The position numbers and the translations under genes were made by a program. The notes under the pieces are model-generated. The model had not been told where the DNA came from, searched no databases, and was given only the letters and a program-made list of their open reading frames with translations. DNA of 64,000 nt from Mesostigma viride (lineage: Eukaryota; Streptophyta; Mesostigmatophyceae; Mesostigmatales; Mesostigmataceae). Below are positions 1 to 28,000 of the stretch, piece after piece. Location of the stretch: contig RPFO01000165.1 of the NCBI GenBank assembly GCA_009746045.1, positions 4,229,973-4,293,972 of the forward strand, read 5' to 3'. Positions within the stretch are counted from its first letter, which is position 1, and every line of letters begins with the position of its first letter.

Positions 1-7033
<7,033 letters not shown>

Positions 7034-9307
7034 CGCCACCTGGCGGTGACGCTTGGCAATCGTGGTACGATGACGGTTGTCACGGCTGCTTACGCAGTAG
7101 TGCGACATCAAGGACATCATGAGAAGCAAGGTGGCCGTGCGAAGCAACAGCCGATGCCGATCACAAAGTACGGAACCCAAGGGGGAAGATTGCCTCGCGA
7201 TGTGCTAGTATACTGTACTGCACCCATTGGTCACTATACTGGTCACTGCAACGCTTGAGTGGTTGCCTTGCAAAGTGGCCGGCAGTAGTACAGCGCTGCA
7301 ACAGGCTTGCACTGGAAAAGCTGTAATTACCCACTGACACGCAAAAACCCTTGCAAAGAACTAGGAGGAGTGCCGTTGGTTGTCTGCGTATCAGACGTGA
7401 ATCCAAAGGAATGGTGGGTGGCACCGATTGTGCGGCTGCCAGCACACCGAGGAAGGTCCGCAAAGAACGTTTGCGGTTTGTTTTTCAGCCGGAAGAGCAT
7501 AAACTTCCGGGAGGCTTATGGAGGGTATTTTCACTACCTACGAGGGCAGCAGCAAGCCATTCCGCATAGGGCTGCGCAGCCTAAATCTTCAATGCCCAGC
7601 GGGTGCTGTCGATTGTCTGGTTGACTGCATGCTGCTGAGAATATTTCGCAGGGGTTGACATGAGAGGAAAAGGTGGGAGGGCATAAAGGGCGAGCAAACA
7701 ACTGCTGCTTGGTCCAGATGCCAGGAATGGACTCTCACGAGTAGCCTTGGTGGGGGGGGTATGCTGCGACATGAGAGTATGCCCCACACTAACCAGGCCC
7801 TTGACCACCTGCATGACGGAGTGTGGACTTTGAGTAAGCATGAAGCCTATGTAGACGCTATATCGACCAGGTTTAGCCGGCTAAAAGAGAACTCCGACAA
7901 GGAGGCGGCAAAGCAAGGACACCCATAAGCCAGGTTGGCACACCCTTTCGCAGCGCACATGGCTGAAAACGGACGTTTACTTCTGGGGAGCTACTCTTTG
8001 GCATGTCAAGGAGGTTCTCTCGTGGCACGCCCATTGAAGCTCCCCGTGCCTCTCACTAGCTATACTCAGTCCTCGCACTAGCTAAACATCCGCATGCACG
8101 CTATCCGCATAGAAAAGTACCTCATCGGGTACTCCGTGGCATGCCGTCAGTGCGGGTTCACGCACTTACTTACTTATCCTCACGCTAGCTCGTCACCCCC
8201 CGGTTGTTGCGATTGCACAAGCACTTCGTGATTCATGGTACGTACTAGAACTGGTTGTGTGCACAGCGACTGCATACAGTCTTTGCTGCCTCCAAACCTT
8301 TCATTCACTTGTCATTGGCTGATACACTCTGGATGTAAGAAGGCCTTATTTCCCTGAGGACTTGTGCTCATGTGACGTAGTTAATAAGAAGGCGTACGTT
8401 CTAGCCCTGTGCCTTCTGTCCATGTACATACCATGTAATTAACTCATTAATTAATTTACAAGTAACTGCGTTACGAAGTAATAACACAATTGTTAAGCCA
8501 CAATTGTTAAGTTTACTTTCATTATTGATGTAGTTTGAACAAGAAAAAGCTCGATCCATCACCGCATGACACGCAGTGCCCTCACCGCCTAACCACCTGT
8601 ACAACATATATTTCTAGGCAGGAGAGAGAGTGGCCATGCACCAGCCACAGTAACAAATAATCGTACTGACCTAAATATAGGGATGTCCCTCCATTTTAAA
8701 AAATGACATACAGCGAACGACTCGGCACAGGCTGCAACCATTCAGTACCGCAACTAGTTTCTGCAAAAATTGATAGTAGTATCCAGTATGGCACACTTGC
8801 ATCAAGAAGATGGCCAGCGGATGCAGGGATTACAACCAATAAGGCATCACATGTCTGAGGGGCCAGCAATGTCCGTCAAGATTGTGCAAGGTGCAAATCG
8901 ATTTCAGGCAGGCAGGTCCTTGTAGCATGCCGCCCCATTATCACAGCCAGCTTGGCCGCACATGTCTGTGGTTGCGTTGGACTACATGGTAAAATTGAGC
9001 GAGAACCAGCAAGGTCACGCAATGCTAAAGCATAAAAGAATCGCAAAAGAATCGTTAAGGCGAACTTCTACAAGGGCCACAACCGCGGGCATCAGATCTG
9101 GAACAGATGACGGGGTAAAGCGTCCTTTGGAGCATGCAGCACCAGTAGCCCCTTCTGGACGGTCACCATGCCAACGTGCACAAAACGCACGCGGGTGCTC
9201 GGTTTAGCGCCTGTTAAACAGCGGCGAGAGGCAAATCATCCAATACCAGATATCTTATTGAGAAGTATCTGATACCCTATACCTCTGTGAACATGAGCGT
9301 TACCATT
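7034..9307. other. Convergent intergenic region
   Basis: This is the space between the stop of the NPC1-like gene and the stop of the histidine kinase on the other strand. I see no conserved coding frame. It holds the 40-nt LINE-tail insertion at 8345-8384, a related TTAA-rich stretch near 8437-8475, and a direct pair of CACAATTGTTAAG at about 8487-8513. No convincing terminator or RNA gene was found. Confidence 0.6.
8345..8384 (+). mobile_element. 40-nt LINE/SINE-tail insertion with 9-bp target duplication
   Basis: The insert contains TGAGGACTTGTGCTCATGTG and ends GTTAA. It is flanked by TAAGAAGGC at 8336-8344 and 8385-8393. The core matches the 3' end of the LINE copy at 56.6-58.25 kb. Confidence 0.7.
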
Positions 9308-18616
<9,309 letters not shown>

Positions 18617-19309
18617 GCTAAAACCGCCGGCGAACCATAGAATATCGCTCCATGTGGCAGCTGCTCATAACTAGAATCGCGACTTAAGACTGCATTGGGG
18701 CATCACGTTAGGGGAGCGGATTGGCTGACTGAATAACGAGCTGTACAAGTTAATTATTATTATCTTCATACACAGGCGTGTATTCTAAATTCACGGGCCC
18801 CCGGTTCGCTGCCGATCGCAGGTCCTTGCCGATCGCTACCGAAAGTGCCGATCGCGAAGTCATACCAAGCTCTGGGCATATTTTTCGCGCAACTTCGCAC
18901 AGTTACACGTTATAAAACTGCGAATGATATTATACTCGTCCACGGTCCAAGTGAGAAAATCGGGAACCATGACCACACAGGGCCTGCACCTTGCTGACAA
19001 AACGGAAAGCAAGGGCATAGCAAAGATACGAGCAAAGATTTCCAGATCCACTGACCGTGCAACACGAGGTCCTTATTTGTGAACGAGATTCCCGAAGCCT
19101 GGCTTGCTACAGTAGTCGAACAGTTGAGCGAGCTAATTATAACGAGAGAGGGCACTGATGTCAGCGAGTTTAATGAAATAATCCCACGTGGCCACGTCGG
19201 ATACATGTATCAGAGTCGACACCGATCACTATGCTGAACTCGTTGGGCAACAACAACAACAACAACAACATGCTGAACCTGTGCTGAACTCTTTTTTTTC
19301 CGTGTAAAT
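18617..19309. other. Upstream region of the histidine kinase
   Basis: This is presumed to contain the kinase promoter, reading leftward. No TATA box or other regulatory motif can be supported. A (CAA)n run lies at about 19250-19270. The phrase TGCTGAACT occurs near 19270-19290 and again near 20822 and 21804, which marks it as part of an older repeat into which the two elements below inserted. Confidence 0.5.
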
Positions 19310-20712
19310 CAGGGGGGGTGTCCGAAACAAAAATATCAGACACATACCAGGGGGGGTGTCCAAAAACAAGAAAATTTACACGACGCTGGATTCGAGTAGA
19401 TCTCGCGAAAACAAGCATGTTTGCCACTGGTCGCAACCCCAGGGGGGCTCTAGGTTAGAAGTTACAAAGCCTCAAAAACCGTTAACTTAAAGGGTAGGTA
19501 GGTAGGGTGCCGGGCCGATATGGGTTTTTTACAACAAAACACTTGGATTTCTGCTAGCTCCCTGTATGGTCGGAATTTTGAAACGGTTTGACGGACCTCG
19601 GAAACTGATAGCACTTGGCGAGCTGAACCCAAATCTGCAGTCAAAAAGTTTGGCAGGTGCCATAGAGGGGGGGGGGTTGCCCGCAAGATGGTGCTGCCCC
19701 TAGGCACGGAAGTATGCTGCCGTCTGCCACCACCGCTACAAGGCTTCGGCTATCCAGCGCCGTGCCGTGCCAGTATCGCGTCGCGCCGCCCAATGACCCA
19801 TTGTAGAAAACCGGAATTTTCCCATACACCAATATGCTCAAACGGTAGAGCTCGCGGAGCTGATCATTTTGCTCCCTAGGTCGACCCCTATAACCCTTGG
19901 GACCTCAGGGTTTTGCTAGGTATAGCGCCTACGTGCTAGGTAGGTAGGGTCCAAGGGCCAACTTTTGGAAAATTTCAGCCTATGTGTCTGATATTTTTGT
20001 TTCGGACACCCCCCCTGCACATACGCTGAAATTTTCCAAAAGTTGGGCCTTGGACCCTACCTACCTACCTGTAGCACGTAGGCGCTCACTATACCTAGCA
20101 AAACCCTGAGGTCCCAAGGGTTATAGGGGTCGACCTAGGGAGCAAAATGATCAGCTCCGCGAGCTCTACCGTTTGAGCATTGGTGTATGGGAAAATTCCG
20201 GTTTTCTAAAATGGGTCATTGGCCGGCGCGACGCGATACTGCGGGCACGGCACGGCGCTGGATAGCTGAAGCCTTGTAGTGGTGGCAGACGGCAGCATAC
20301 TGCCGTGCCTAGGGGCAGCACCATCTTGCGGGCAAACCCCCCCCCCTCTATGGTATCTGCAAAAATTTTGACTGCATATTTGGGTTCAGCTCGCCAAGTG
20401 CTATCAGTTTGTCCTTCAAACCGTTTCAAAATTCCGACCATACAGGGAGCTAGCAGAAATCCAAGTGTTTTGTTGTAAAAAACCCCGGCATATCGGCCCG
20501 GCACCCTACCTACCTACCCTTTAAGTTAACGGTTTTTGAGGCTCTGTAACTTCTAACCTAGAGACCCCTGGGGTTGCGACCAGTGGCAAACATCAAAGAG
20601 ACAACCAGCGCAGGCCAGAAATCGGGAGACCAGTGGCAAACATGCTTGTTTTCGCGAGATCTACTCGAATCCAGCGTCGTGTAAATTTTCTTGTTTTTGG
20701 ACACCCCCCCTG
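19310..20712. mobile_element. Foldback (long inverted repeat) DNA element, non-autonomous
   Basis: The element begins CAGGGGGGGTGTCC and ends with its inverse. The flanks share TGTAAAT (19303-19309 and 20713-20719); the duplication is 7 or 8 bp depending on one ambiguous G. Arms of ~630 bp (about 19348-19978 and 20020-20712) are near-identical inverted copies, so the transcript would form a very long hairpin. A second terminal motif pair (19310-19346 with 19981-20017) interlocks with the first (19348 with 20712). No transposase frame is present. The CAGGG ends and the duplication length fit a hAT-like MITE, but that class is inference. A diverged copy of the target without the insert lies at about 20822-20885. 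Confidence 0.85.
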
Positions 20713-20921
20713 TGTAAATGGGTATTTTATAAACCAATGGGTATATCGTTAGGTAAAGGGTTACCACGTATCGACCAGCTGGTTACCCAATGTGTAATTA
20801 TAACCACAACTGTACACTGTATGCTGAACTTTTTCCGTGTAAATGGGTATTTTTATTAACCAATGGGAATATCGTTAGGTGAAGGGATAACTACTACATA
20901 TCAGTATAGTATCTATCAGTA

Positions 20922-21801
20922 CAGTCATTCCCGCGTTAAGTTGCGGCGCCGAAGTTTGGGGGGCGACCGCAACTTAAGCATGGAGGCCATCGCAACTTAA
21001 CGCGGTAATGGCTCAATTTGTAGGTGTCAGGCCATTTTTGGCCGCGCAGGAGGCCATTTTTTGCCAAGTCCGGACCCGCTACGGGATTTCAGGCGGCAAA
21101 ATATGCAAGCCCCACTGGCGCGCAAATTTCCCCGCCTGCTGGCTTAGGTGAAAAGCGCGAATGCAACCTTACAAATTCAGTTTTGCAGTCTGCGGGCTGC
21201 GGTACATAAGAATCCACGACCATGTAGGGTCGATTACGGTAATCATGAATTGAGACATCTTGCCGGAAATTACCACCATCATGCCGAATGCACCACAGAA
21301 GGGCAAAGACAAGGTCGTTGAGGCCACAGGCAGTCTCGTCGCCGCCTGCACTATGACTGTGGCCTCCATGCTGTTATTATCATTGTTTACATGCAGGCCA
21401 TTGACAGTAAATGAAGCTTCCCTCACGACTGTTCCCATGTTTTGTCACAGTCAAACGTGAAGCCGGCTAGCAATTAAGTAACCTGCCAAAAAGAGAGCCG
21501 AAGTCAGAGGGTTAAAACACACATTTGTAGTATAAAACGCAGGCACCGTGCGTGGCTGCCCACGGCGTGTTTTGCAGCCCGCCTTTGTCCAAAATATCTC
21601 AGGGCCTGGAAAATGGACTTTGGCCGGCTTTGACGCTGCAGCTGGATCGGGCTTGACGAGAGCTGTCGAATGCCGTATAGAAGTCCGTCAGAGGAGGAGG
21701 TGGTGGGCTGCTAGCCTAATTCTACCGTTAAGTTGCGTTCCCGCGTTAAGTTGCGGCGCCACGTTTTAGGGGGCGATCGCAACTTAACGCGGGAATGACT
21801 G
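20922..21801. mobile_element. pogo/Tc1-like non-autonomous element
   Basis: The terminal inverted repeats read CAGTCATTCCCGCGTTAAGT inward from both ends and are flanked by TA (20920-20921 and 21802-21803). That combination is typical of the pogo/Tigger branch of Tc1/mariner. Each end is also an internal hairpin (20927-21009 and 21739-21793), as though a short palindromic element sat at each terminus. The ~700-bp middle has no long conserved frame and no transposase. Confidence 0.85.
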
Positions 21802-21803
21802 TA

Positions 21804-23450
21804 TGCTGAACTCATCATAGGTCGGGGGAGAAACGAAGGGACCATCCGAAAAGTAAAAAAGTCATTAAGTATGAGGGATGGAGCCGTGGAGCAACGAAGG
21901 GACCATCCGAAAAGTAAAAAAGTTATCGGGGTGGAGTATGAATGTAGCGCGGTTGGATCCTGGATCCAACGGACAATGTCAGACGCATACGCTATTACCT
22001 TATTTCCAGCCTCCAGGATGCCCGATGGTCTTTTTCATATCCTTTAGTAGTGAAAAACCATATCCTTTAGATGTAAAAAACAACTCTCTGCTTGGGCGCG
22101 GGGTAGTTCCGGTGGCAAACGCAGGGGAAGTGGCGCGGGGCGGGTAGTTCCGGTGGCAAACGCAGGGGAAGTGGCGCGGGGGGGGGGAGCGGCCTCTGAG
22201 AAGTAAGGAATACTAAGCGAAAATGCCACGTAGGGGCACAAAGAGAGACTGAACTGAATCGTACTGAGTTACCGCGAATGAGGGGAAGAAGGGCTAGGGG
22301 AGGGAAAGGAGTAGCGACGAATCGAGTTAACTGGAGACGAAAATGGGTCGTGGGGTGCCCGGAGCTGAGCTGTTCGAAGAGACGGGAAGACTCCTCGGGC
22401 TTGGGGGAGGATGAGAGTAGCAGCGAATAGAAGGAAAGGGAAACTGTTTGGGCGAGGGTAGTTCCGGTGGCAAACGCAGGGGAAGTGGCGCGGGGGGGGG
22501 GAGCGGCCTCTGAGAAGTAAGGAATACTAAGCGCTTTAGTAGTAAAAAACAACTCTCTGCTTGGAGTTCCGGTGGCAAAACGCAGGGGAAGTGCCTTTCA
22601 CCTATTAGCCTTTCACCTGTCACCGCCACACGTGTGTGTGCCCACCTTCATTAGGATTCGCTGATACTCATTTCCCCTCTCACCTCTTTGGTCCATAATT
22701 GGCTAATAAAATATACCCATTTCCCCGAAAAAACGCAGGGGAAGTGGCGCGGGGGAAGTGCGGGCTGCCGGGGTGTGGGGGGGTCTAGAATCTAGGTGGG
22801 TGGGTGGGTGCGGGGGTGCGGGGTGCGGAGAATCGGCGGTGGGGGAAAAGCTGACGCGTACGCGTCAGCTTGGGGGGGGGGGCTTGTCTTAAGTGTATTA
22901 AAAAACAACTCTCTGCTTGGAGTTCCGGTGGCAAACGCAGGGGAAGTGGCGCGGGGGGGGGGGAGCGGCCTCTGAGAAGTAAGGAATACTAAGCGAAAAT
23001 ACCACGTAGGGGCACAAAGAGAGACGGCTGGACTGAATCTTATTGAGTTACCGCGAATGAGGGGAAGAAGGTTTAGGGGAGGGAAAGGAGTAGCGACGAA
23101 TCGAGTGAATTGTCGAAGAGACGGGAAGACTCCTCGGGCTTGGGGGAGGATGAGAGTAGCAGCGAACAGAAGGAAAGGGAAATATAAGCTGCCGCGAGAG
23201 GGAGAACTGAACGGCCGAGTGATTATATATATGAGCATGGGTGAAATTAGCGCAGATGGCTATGGCGGCGTAAAGGATAGTAGGCGATAGCCTCGACCAT
23301 TCGCGACCGGGAAGATACCTCCAGATTCTTCGTAAAAAGGTGCGTCTAACGAGCTCCCTCTTGCCCGCAACCTTTGAGGCTAGCCGCCATGCGGTCCATG
23401 TCGGTCACAGGCTGTCTTACGTGGGTACGTAAGCACCTGCAAACCACATT
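21804..23450. repeat. GC-rich dispersed and tandem repeat blocks
   Basis: A ~230-bp block starting GTTCCGGTGGCAAACGCAGG occurs at about 22107-22330, again in part at 22461-22560, and at 22920-23110. It is accompanied by GAGCGGCCTCTGAGAAGTAA and TACCGCGAATGAGGGGAAGA. ACGAAGGGACCATCCGAAAA is duplicated at about 21834 and 21894. Long minus-strand open frames here follow the repeats and show no family match. No gene is supported. Confidence 0.7.
22757..22895. repeat. Hairpin cassette, copy 1
   Basis: A ~140-bp G-rich segment contains a perfect 24-bp palindrome at 22848-22871 (AAGCTGACGCGT and its inverse), then a G-run and CTTGTCTTAAG. A second copy lies at 44534-44672. Confidence 0.85.
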
Positions 23451-23906
23451 GTTCTCATGACGGCTAGCCCGGATTGCGGTCGGATTACGGGTAAAGTGCT
23501 GTTCGTGGGACGGTACAAGCTATGGTCAGTGCATACCCGGCAGGTGCTGGGTTTCCTGATTATGCAAATACCCCCCTACCGCAGGTGCGGACGACACACT
23601 TTAATAACCCCTGGTTACGGAATTACCATGCACTGGCGGTTTAGTGGAGGAACCACTAGCGCCTTCCCTGGCGATTCGACTTCGCCTAGAAACCCCCCCC
23701 TGAGATCTGCCGTCATTGCTAGACACGGCAAGGCAATGAGGCTTTCACCCATGGTCATCACCCATCAGCTCAAATCCGGCACCCCACCAACACCCGACAC
23801 TGACACTCTTCCTCGCTTGTGGTTTCTCTGCGCTTTTCCATGGTTCCCCGCCGTGGCGGCGCCGGACGCAACGGACGTGGCTGCCGCGCCAACCGTGACT
23901 AGGTAA
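23450..23906 (+). pseudogene. Possible fragment of a related LINE just upstream of the main LINE
   Basis: An open frame (23457-23906) includes KLWSVHTRQVLGFL. This resembles RLWSVYTKQILTAF in the post-RT part of the main LINE (about 34052-34095), with nucleotide similarity at CTATGGTCAGTG. The rest of the frame is unrecognised. It could be a diverged 3' fragment of the same family or chance similarity. It could also be the leader of the LINE that starts 24 bp later. Confidence 0.4.
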
Positions 23907-23929
23907 GACCTGCCTGATACGCCACTAAC

Positions 23930-24350
23930 ATGAGCCAACTCACCATAGTATCATGGAATGTACGCGGTCTCAATAGCTATGGAGTACGTACTGCTATTGG
24001 CATTCCCAATACTACTCGTATCAAGCAATTATCCCTTCACCTCGCATCCTTACTGCAGGGCTACGGCGGCCCAGCCCATGAGATCTGGCTGGGCCTGCAA
24101 GAGCATAAAATTCAAGGCCCGGGGGTCACGGCCAACAAAGCAGTGAGAGCACTAGCTCCTAATAGTGAGAGTCGCTGGGCCTGGGCGCGAGGAACCCAGG
24201 GGGGCACAGCTTAATTGATTCAATACCGTAAAACGGCTTCCTCACACCTCACCTGCCACACTTGGTCCCAACCGGTAGATACGGCGGCGGCTCAATGGCA
24301 AGGCCGCTGGGTACGACAGCACATCACCTGGGGTAGCAAGCAGGGGTACC
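23930..24350 (+). mobile_element. LINE-A, 5' part: APE-type endonuclease N-terminus
   Basis: ATG at 23930 opens with LTIVSWNVRGLNS, the start of an apurinic-type endonuclease as in L1-like LINEs, followed by GLQEHKI (catalytic Glu region). A TAA at 24212-24214 interrupts the frame once. After it the same frame continues to the LTR element at 24351. Removing the LTR element and one GTACC restores continuity with 31716, where LSIYAPTD follows. Confidence 0.9.
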
Positions 24351-25049
24351 AGTTAACGCCAAGCGCATTGGCGTGTTCCTGATTCGGCATATCTCTACGA
24401 TTCCAGCGGCACCGGAGCGAGTTCATTCCGACAAGTATCAAGAAAGTTATGGTGTTCCGACTTCCCGGTCGCGCGTGAGCGCGAGCCGGCTGTTCTTCTA
24501 AGTCGTGCGTGAATATGTGCCGACGGCATATGGGGTCGACAGTAATTCCTGGGCTGACAGGAATTAGGTGCTGAACCTACGACGGTATTGGATTAATACG
24601 TCGTACGCAGGAAATAGGAGCCTTAACCTGTGGTCTGTTGGTACCGCAGGCTTAGTCCTGGACTATTGGGTGCAGACGCAATAATCATTGTGGACTGTAC
24701 ACTGTGGTCACTGTGCCTGTATGGCAGACCTACTGTATAGGATCTGGACGCTGTACAGGTTGTTAATACTGTACCGGGGGTGTTAATACTGAGCAGGCCT
24801 ACGAGGCTGCTCAGGCCTAGCAAAGCACAGTGCACAAGTATATAAAGAATAGGCCAGTGCCAACTGGTTAGATCTCTTGCGAGCCCGCCTCACGTGTGTT
24901 GCCTTGACTTGGCAAACTCGTGTCTAAGCACTCACGTGCACGAGTGCTGTAAGCCTATATTTTTAACCAAGCTCCATTCCAACCATTCTCATGATGAATC
25001 TATCCGCGCGCATTGGAATCTATCTATCCCTACACATTGCGCTTTAACT
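24351..25049 (+). repeat. 5' LTR of element 1
   Basis: 699 bp with terminal AGTTAAC...TTTAACT inverted repeats. It probably carries the element's promoter; a TATATAAAG box lies at about 24839-24847. Confidence 0.9.
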
Positions 25050-28000
25050 CAAATTACAACGATGTTCCGGTTCCATCAAGGCGGTTTACTGCCTGGGCTT
25101 CATCGTCGAGTTTAATCCTGCGCTGGACTGCTGCGGATACTCGCGGAATCGAGACTAGCGGATATAGAAGGGCGTAGCAGATTATCGGTTTATGATGCGT
25201 TCCGGGAATGGTTGAGTTCCCAACGACGGCCGAGGCTAAGTTTATCTTGGAGGTTGTTGGTGGGCGTTTGTACGCCAGGACTAGCTGGATTGGCTGCGTG
25301 AAGGTTTCCTGAGCTATCCAGATTGCGGGCACGTTATTGGCGACGAATGAGTTTCGTTGCTGGCCTGCTACGTGTTGACGAGCGCTCCTGGCTGTTTCGC
25401 ATTTCCTGATGACAAGATGTTGCGGAATCGGCTTTTAGTGATCCTTGTGGGTTGCTGGGTTTTAATGGATCGAGTTATCCAGACTTATCAAGAGTCAACT
25501 GCGCATGCGGTTCGGCATGGATCGAGTCGAGATCATTGGTTGCGTTCCGGTTTGCGGCATGGCTATGCTTTGCAGCTGAGTGAAGCTACGAGTTTCAAGC
25601 GTTCGAGATTTGTCGTCAAGCGAAGGCGTTTCGCTGCCATGGGTGGCGGTCAAGCATGTTGCTGCAGTGTTGGCTACGACAAGCTCGGCTGGTGTTGACT
25701 GTCGAGTATGCTGGCGAGTTTTCGCGCATGTAGTCGACATAGCTGCGAGCTGTGCTGGTCGCGAGCTCGAGGAGCTACGCGAGGCGTCATCTGCAAGGTT
25801 GCAGTTTGTGCGGTGTGGAGTTATCCATCGTCAATCTTTCCAGATTTATATTGCAAAGCTGCAGATTGCTGTCGAGTTCTCTTTATACCGCTTGATGAGC
25901 GATTGTGAACGGCGCTGGTGTGGGCGTGTCGGCAGCTAGAGGGTGAAGTTGTGTCGACTGCGACGAGAGAGCGTCGGCATCTGGGGAGCAGCGAGGAGAA
26001 GTTGTTCCTGGTCAATTTTCCGAGTCGCGGGTGACGGTGTCGACAAGCGGCAAGGTCGGCGGTGTTGTTGTAATTAATAATGGCAGTGCTGCGCGACGTG
26101 ATGATTGCATTGCTGCGACGCGAGGACGTCGGGCATCGACTGCGGCGAGAGACGGCAGCAAGAAGAGCGGATGGCCAGGCGAAGTATCGCGGGGCGACTA
26201 GAATGTCACAGGCGACCTGGCGAGACGCGAGTATGCTGGCGCGAGTCGCAGGCGACTGGGTATGTCGCGAGCGACTGGGTGTGCCGCAGGCGACTGGGTA
26301 TGTCGCGAGCGACCGGGTATGTCGCAGGCGGCAGATCTAGAGTATGTAGAGCGATGGCAAATGATGGCTGCAGGTTGCAGTTAATTGCATATTTGCTCTC
26401 AGCATTCCACTGCTATATGTGGTATGGCGCTATGAGAATCATGGCATTGAGGCCGTGATTGCAGAACTCGTGGAGTTTGCAAGGAATTAATGGATGGTGC
26501 GTCCATCATTAGTTGGCGCGCGTGTACGTGACTGGCAGGCAGCTCCTACAAGGTCAGCATTTCCTGAGTCAGCGACTGGCAGGCAGGGATGGTTTTGTTG
26601 GTCGGGGGTAGCCAGATAACGTATAAGGCGAGAGCTGAAGGGTTCCCATAGCCGGAGGTCTCGCTGAAGACGTGCTGTTTCTGGGTCATGTATGCAGTAG
26701 CCGAAGCACAGTTGTGCTGTTCTGCGTGTGAAGGGGCTTGAGGGCCAAGTAACATGCCGTTTTCTCCACCGCTTGTATGTTGAGTGTGTCCCCGAGCGGG
26801 TGTTGAGTACATCATTCCTGTTAAGGGATATGTGAGGGACAGCCCCAGGCTCGGTCTAGCATGGTGTTGCTATTCCTTGAAGCATGAACACACTGGGGGA
26901 TCAGATGCTGAATGTGTTTCCAAAATTACTGCAATAATTTGACGGTTGTTGGTGACTGGCCTGTTTGCACAGGGTCAGGTTGAGCTCCCATGTGATCTCT
27001 GTATTGATGTGTGAGGGTGGGCAACTCACAGCATTGTGCAGAATGCCCCTGGTCTAGTTCATGACAGGGAAGGGCACCCTTATTACAGTTGTATAAGGGT
27101 GTGGATAAGGGCCTCGCGGTTGGCCGTTACCACCATGTGCTGGTGTGTAATTAGTGATCGAGACCCAGGAAGTACCTCTTCTGGATTGAAGTGTGGGAAG
27201 GGTCTAACAAGTGTTCGGTTTGATGTTTTGATTTGTGCCAACAATCTGAAGTCAAGCATTTGCATCTGATTTTCAAGGTTTAGGCAGCTGGGCTTGGCGT
27301 GGTGAGCCAGGTGGAAACCAGTTGGCCATAAATGCTTTGAGTGGTTTTGGAAACATCACCTTAGCAATAATATGCCTGTTCTGTGATCAGCCATTCAAGG
27401 ACAGGTAAGCTGATGGGAGTCAGTTATACCTGGGTACCTGAGCTTTGCCAGCTGCAGGTGTAATGCAGAGGATCAGTTTGCTACAGCTGTATCGAGGCCC
27501 CAGGGTGACCCTGGCCAGGCCCCTGGGGTACCTTCATATACGGTGGTTGGGCAAGCAGACAGGCAGGCTGCACCCCTGGATTGATCGGCCAAACACCAGG
27601 CCTGATCGGGTGTGCGCCTATAACTGCGTTGGGAGGATTCCCAGAGAGATTTTAATGTTGTGGTCTTGGCTAGGCAAAGCACAAGACGGTGCCAAGATGG
27701 CTAGCATGCTCATCCAGGTGCTACGTCCTGAGGCTGCTAACATTAAAGTGGATACCAATGCTCAGGTCTCTGACATGGGATCTTGGTCAGCATACAGGAG
27801 AACTGCTGGTCGGTGAGCCAAGTTGCCCCTGGGTGTCTAGCTTTGTGTTGGGACACACGTGGAAAGGGCCTCAACATGCCTTAGGGGAAAATTAACAGTT
27901 GGTTAATAAACCCTAACTTTCCAGTGTTAATGGAAAACTGATGATACCCGATATGCACTGGCAGGTTGCCAGAAAATATAGCCGTTGGCAGCATTGCTCC

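Noticed and set aside
22067-23238. Pro/Ser-rich minus-strand frames of 100-160 codons
   Set aside because: The same peptides recur because the underlying DNA block is repeated. No family similarity.
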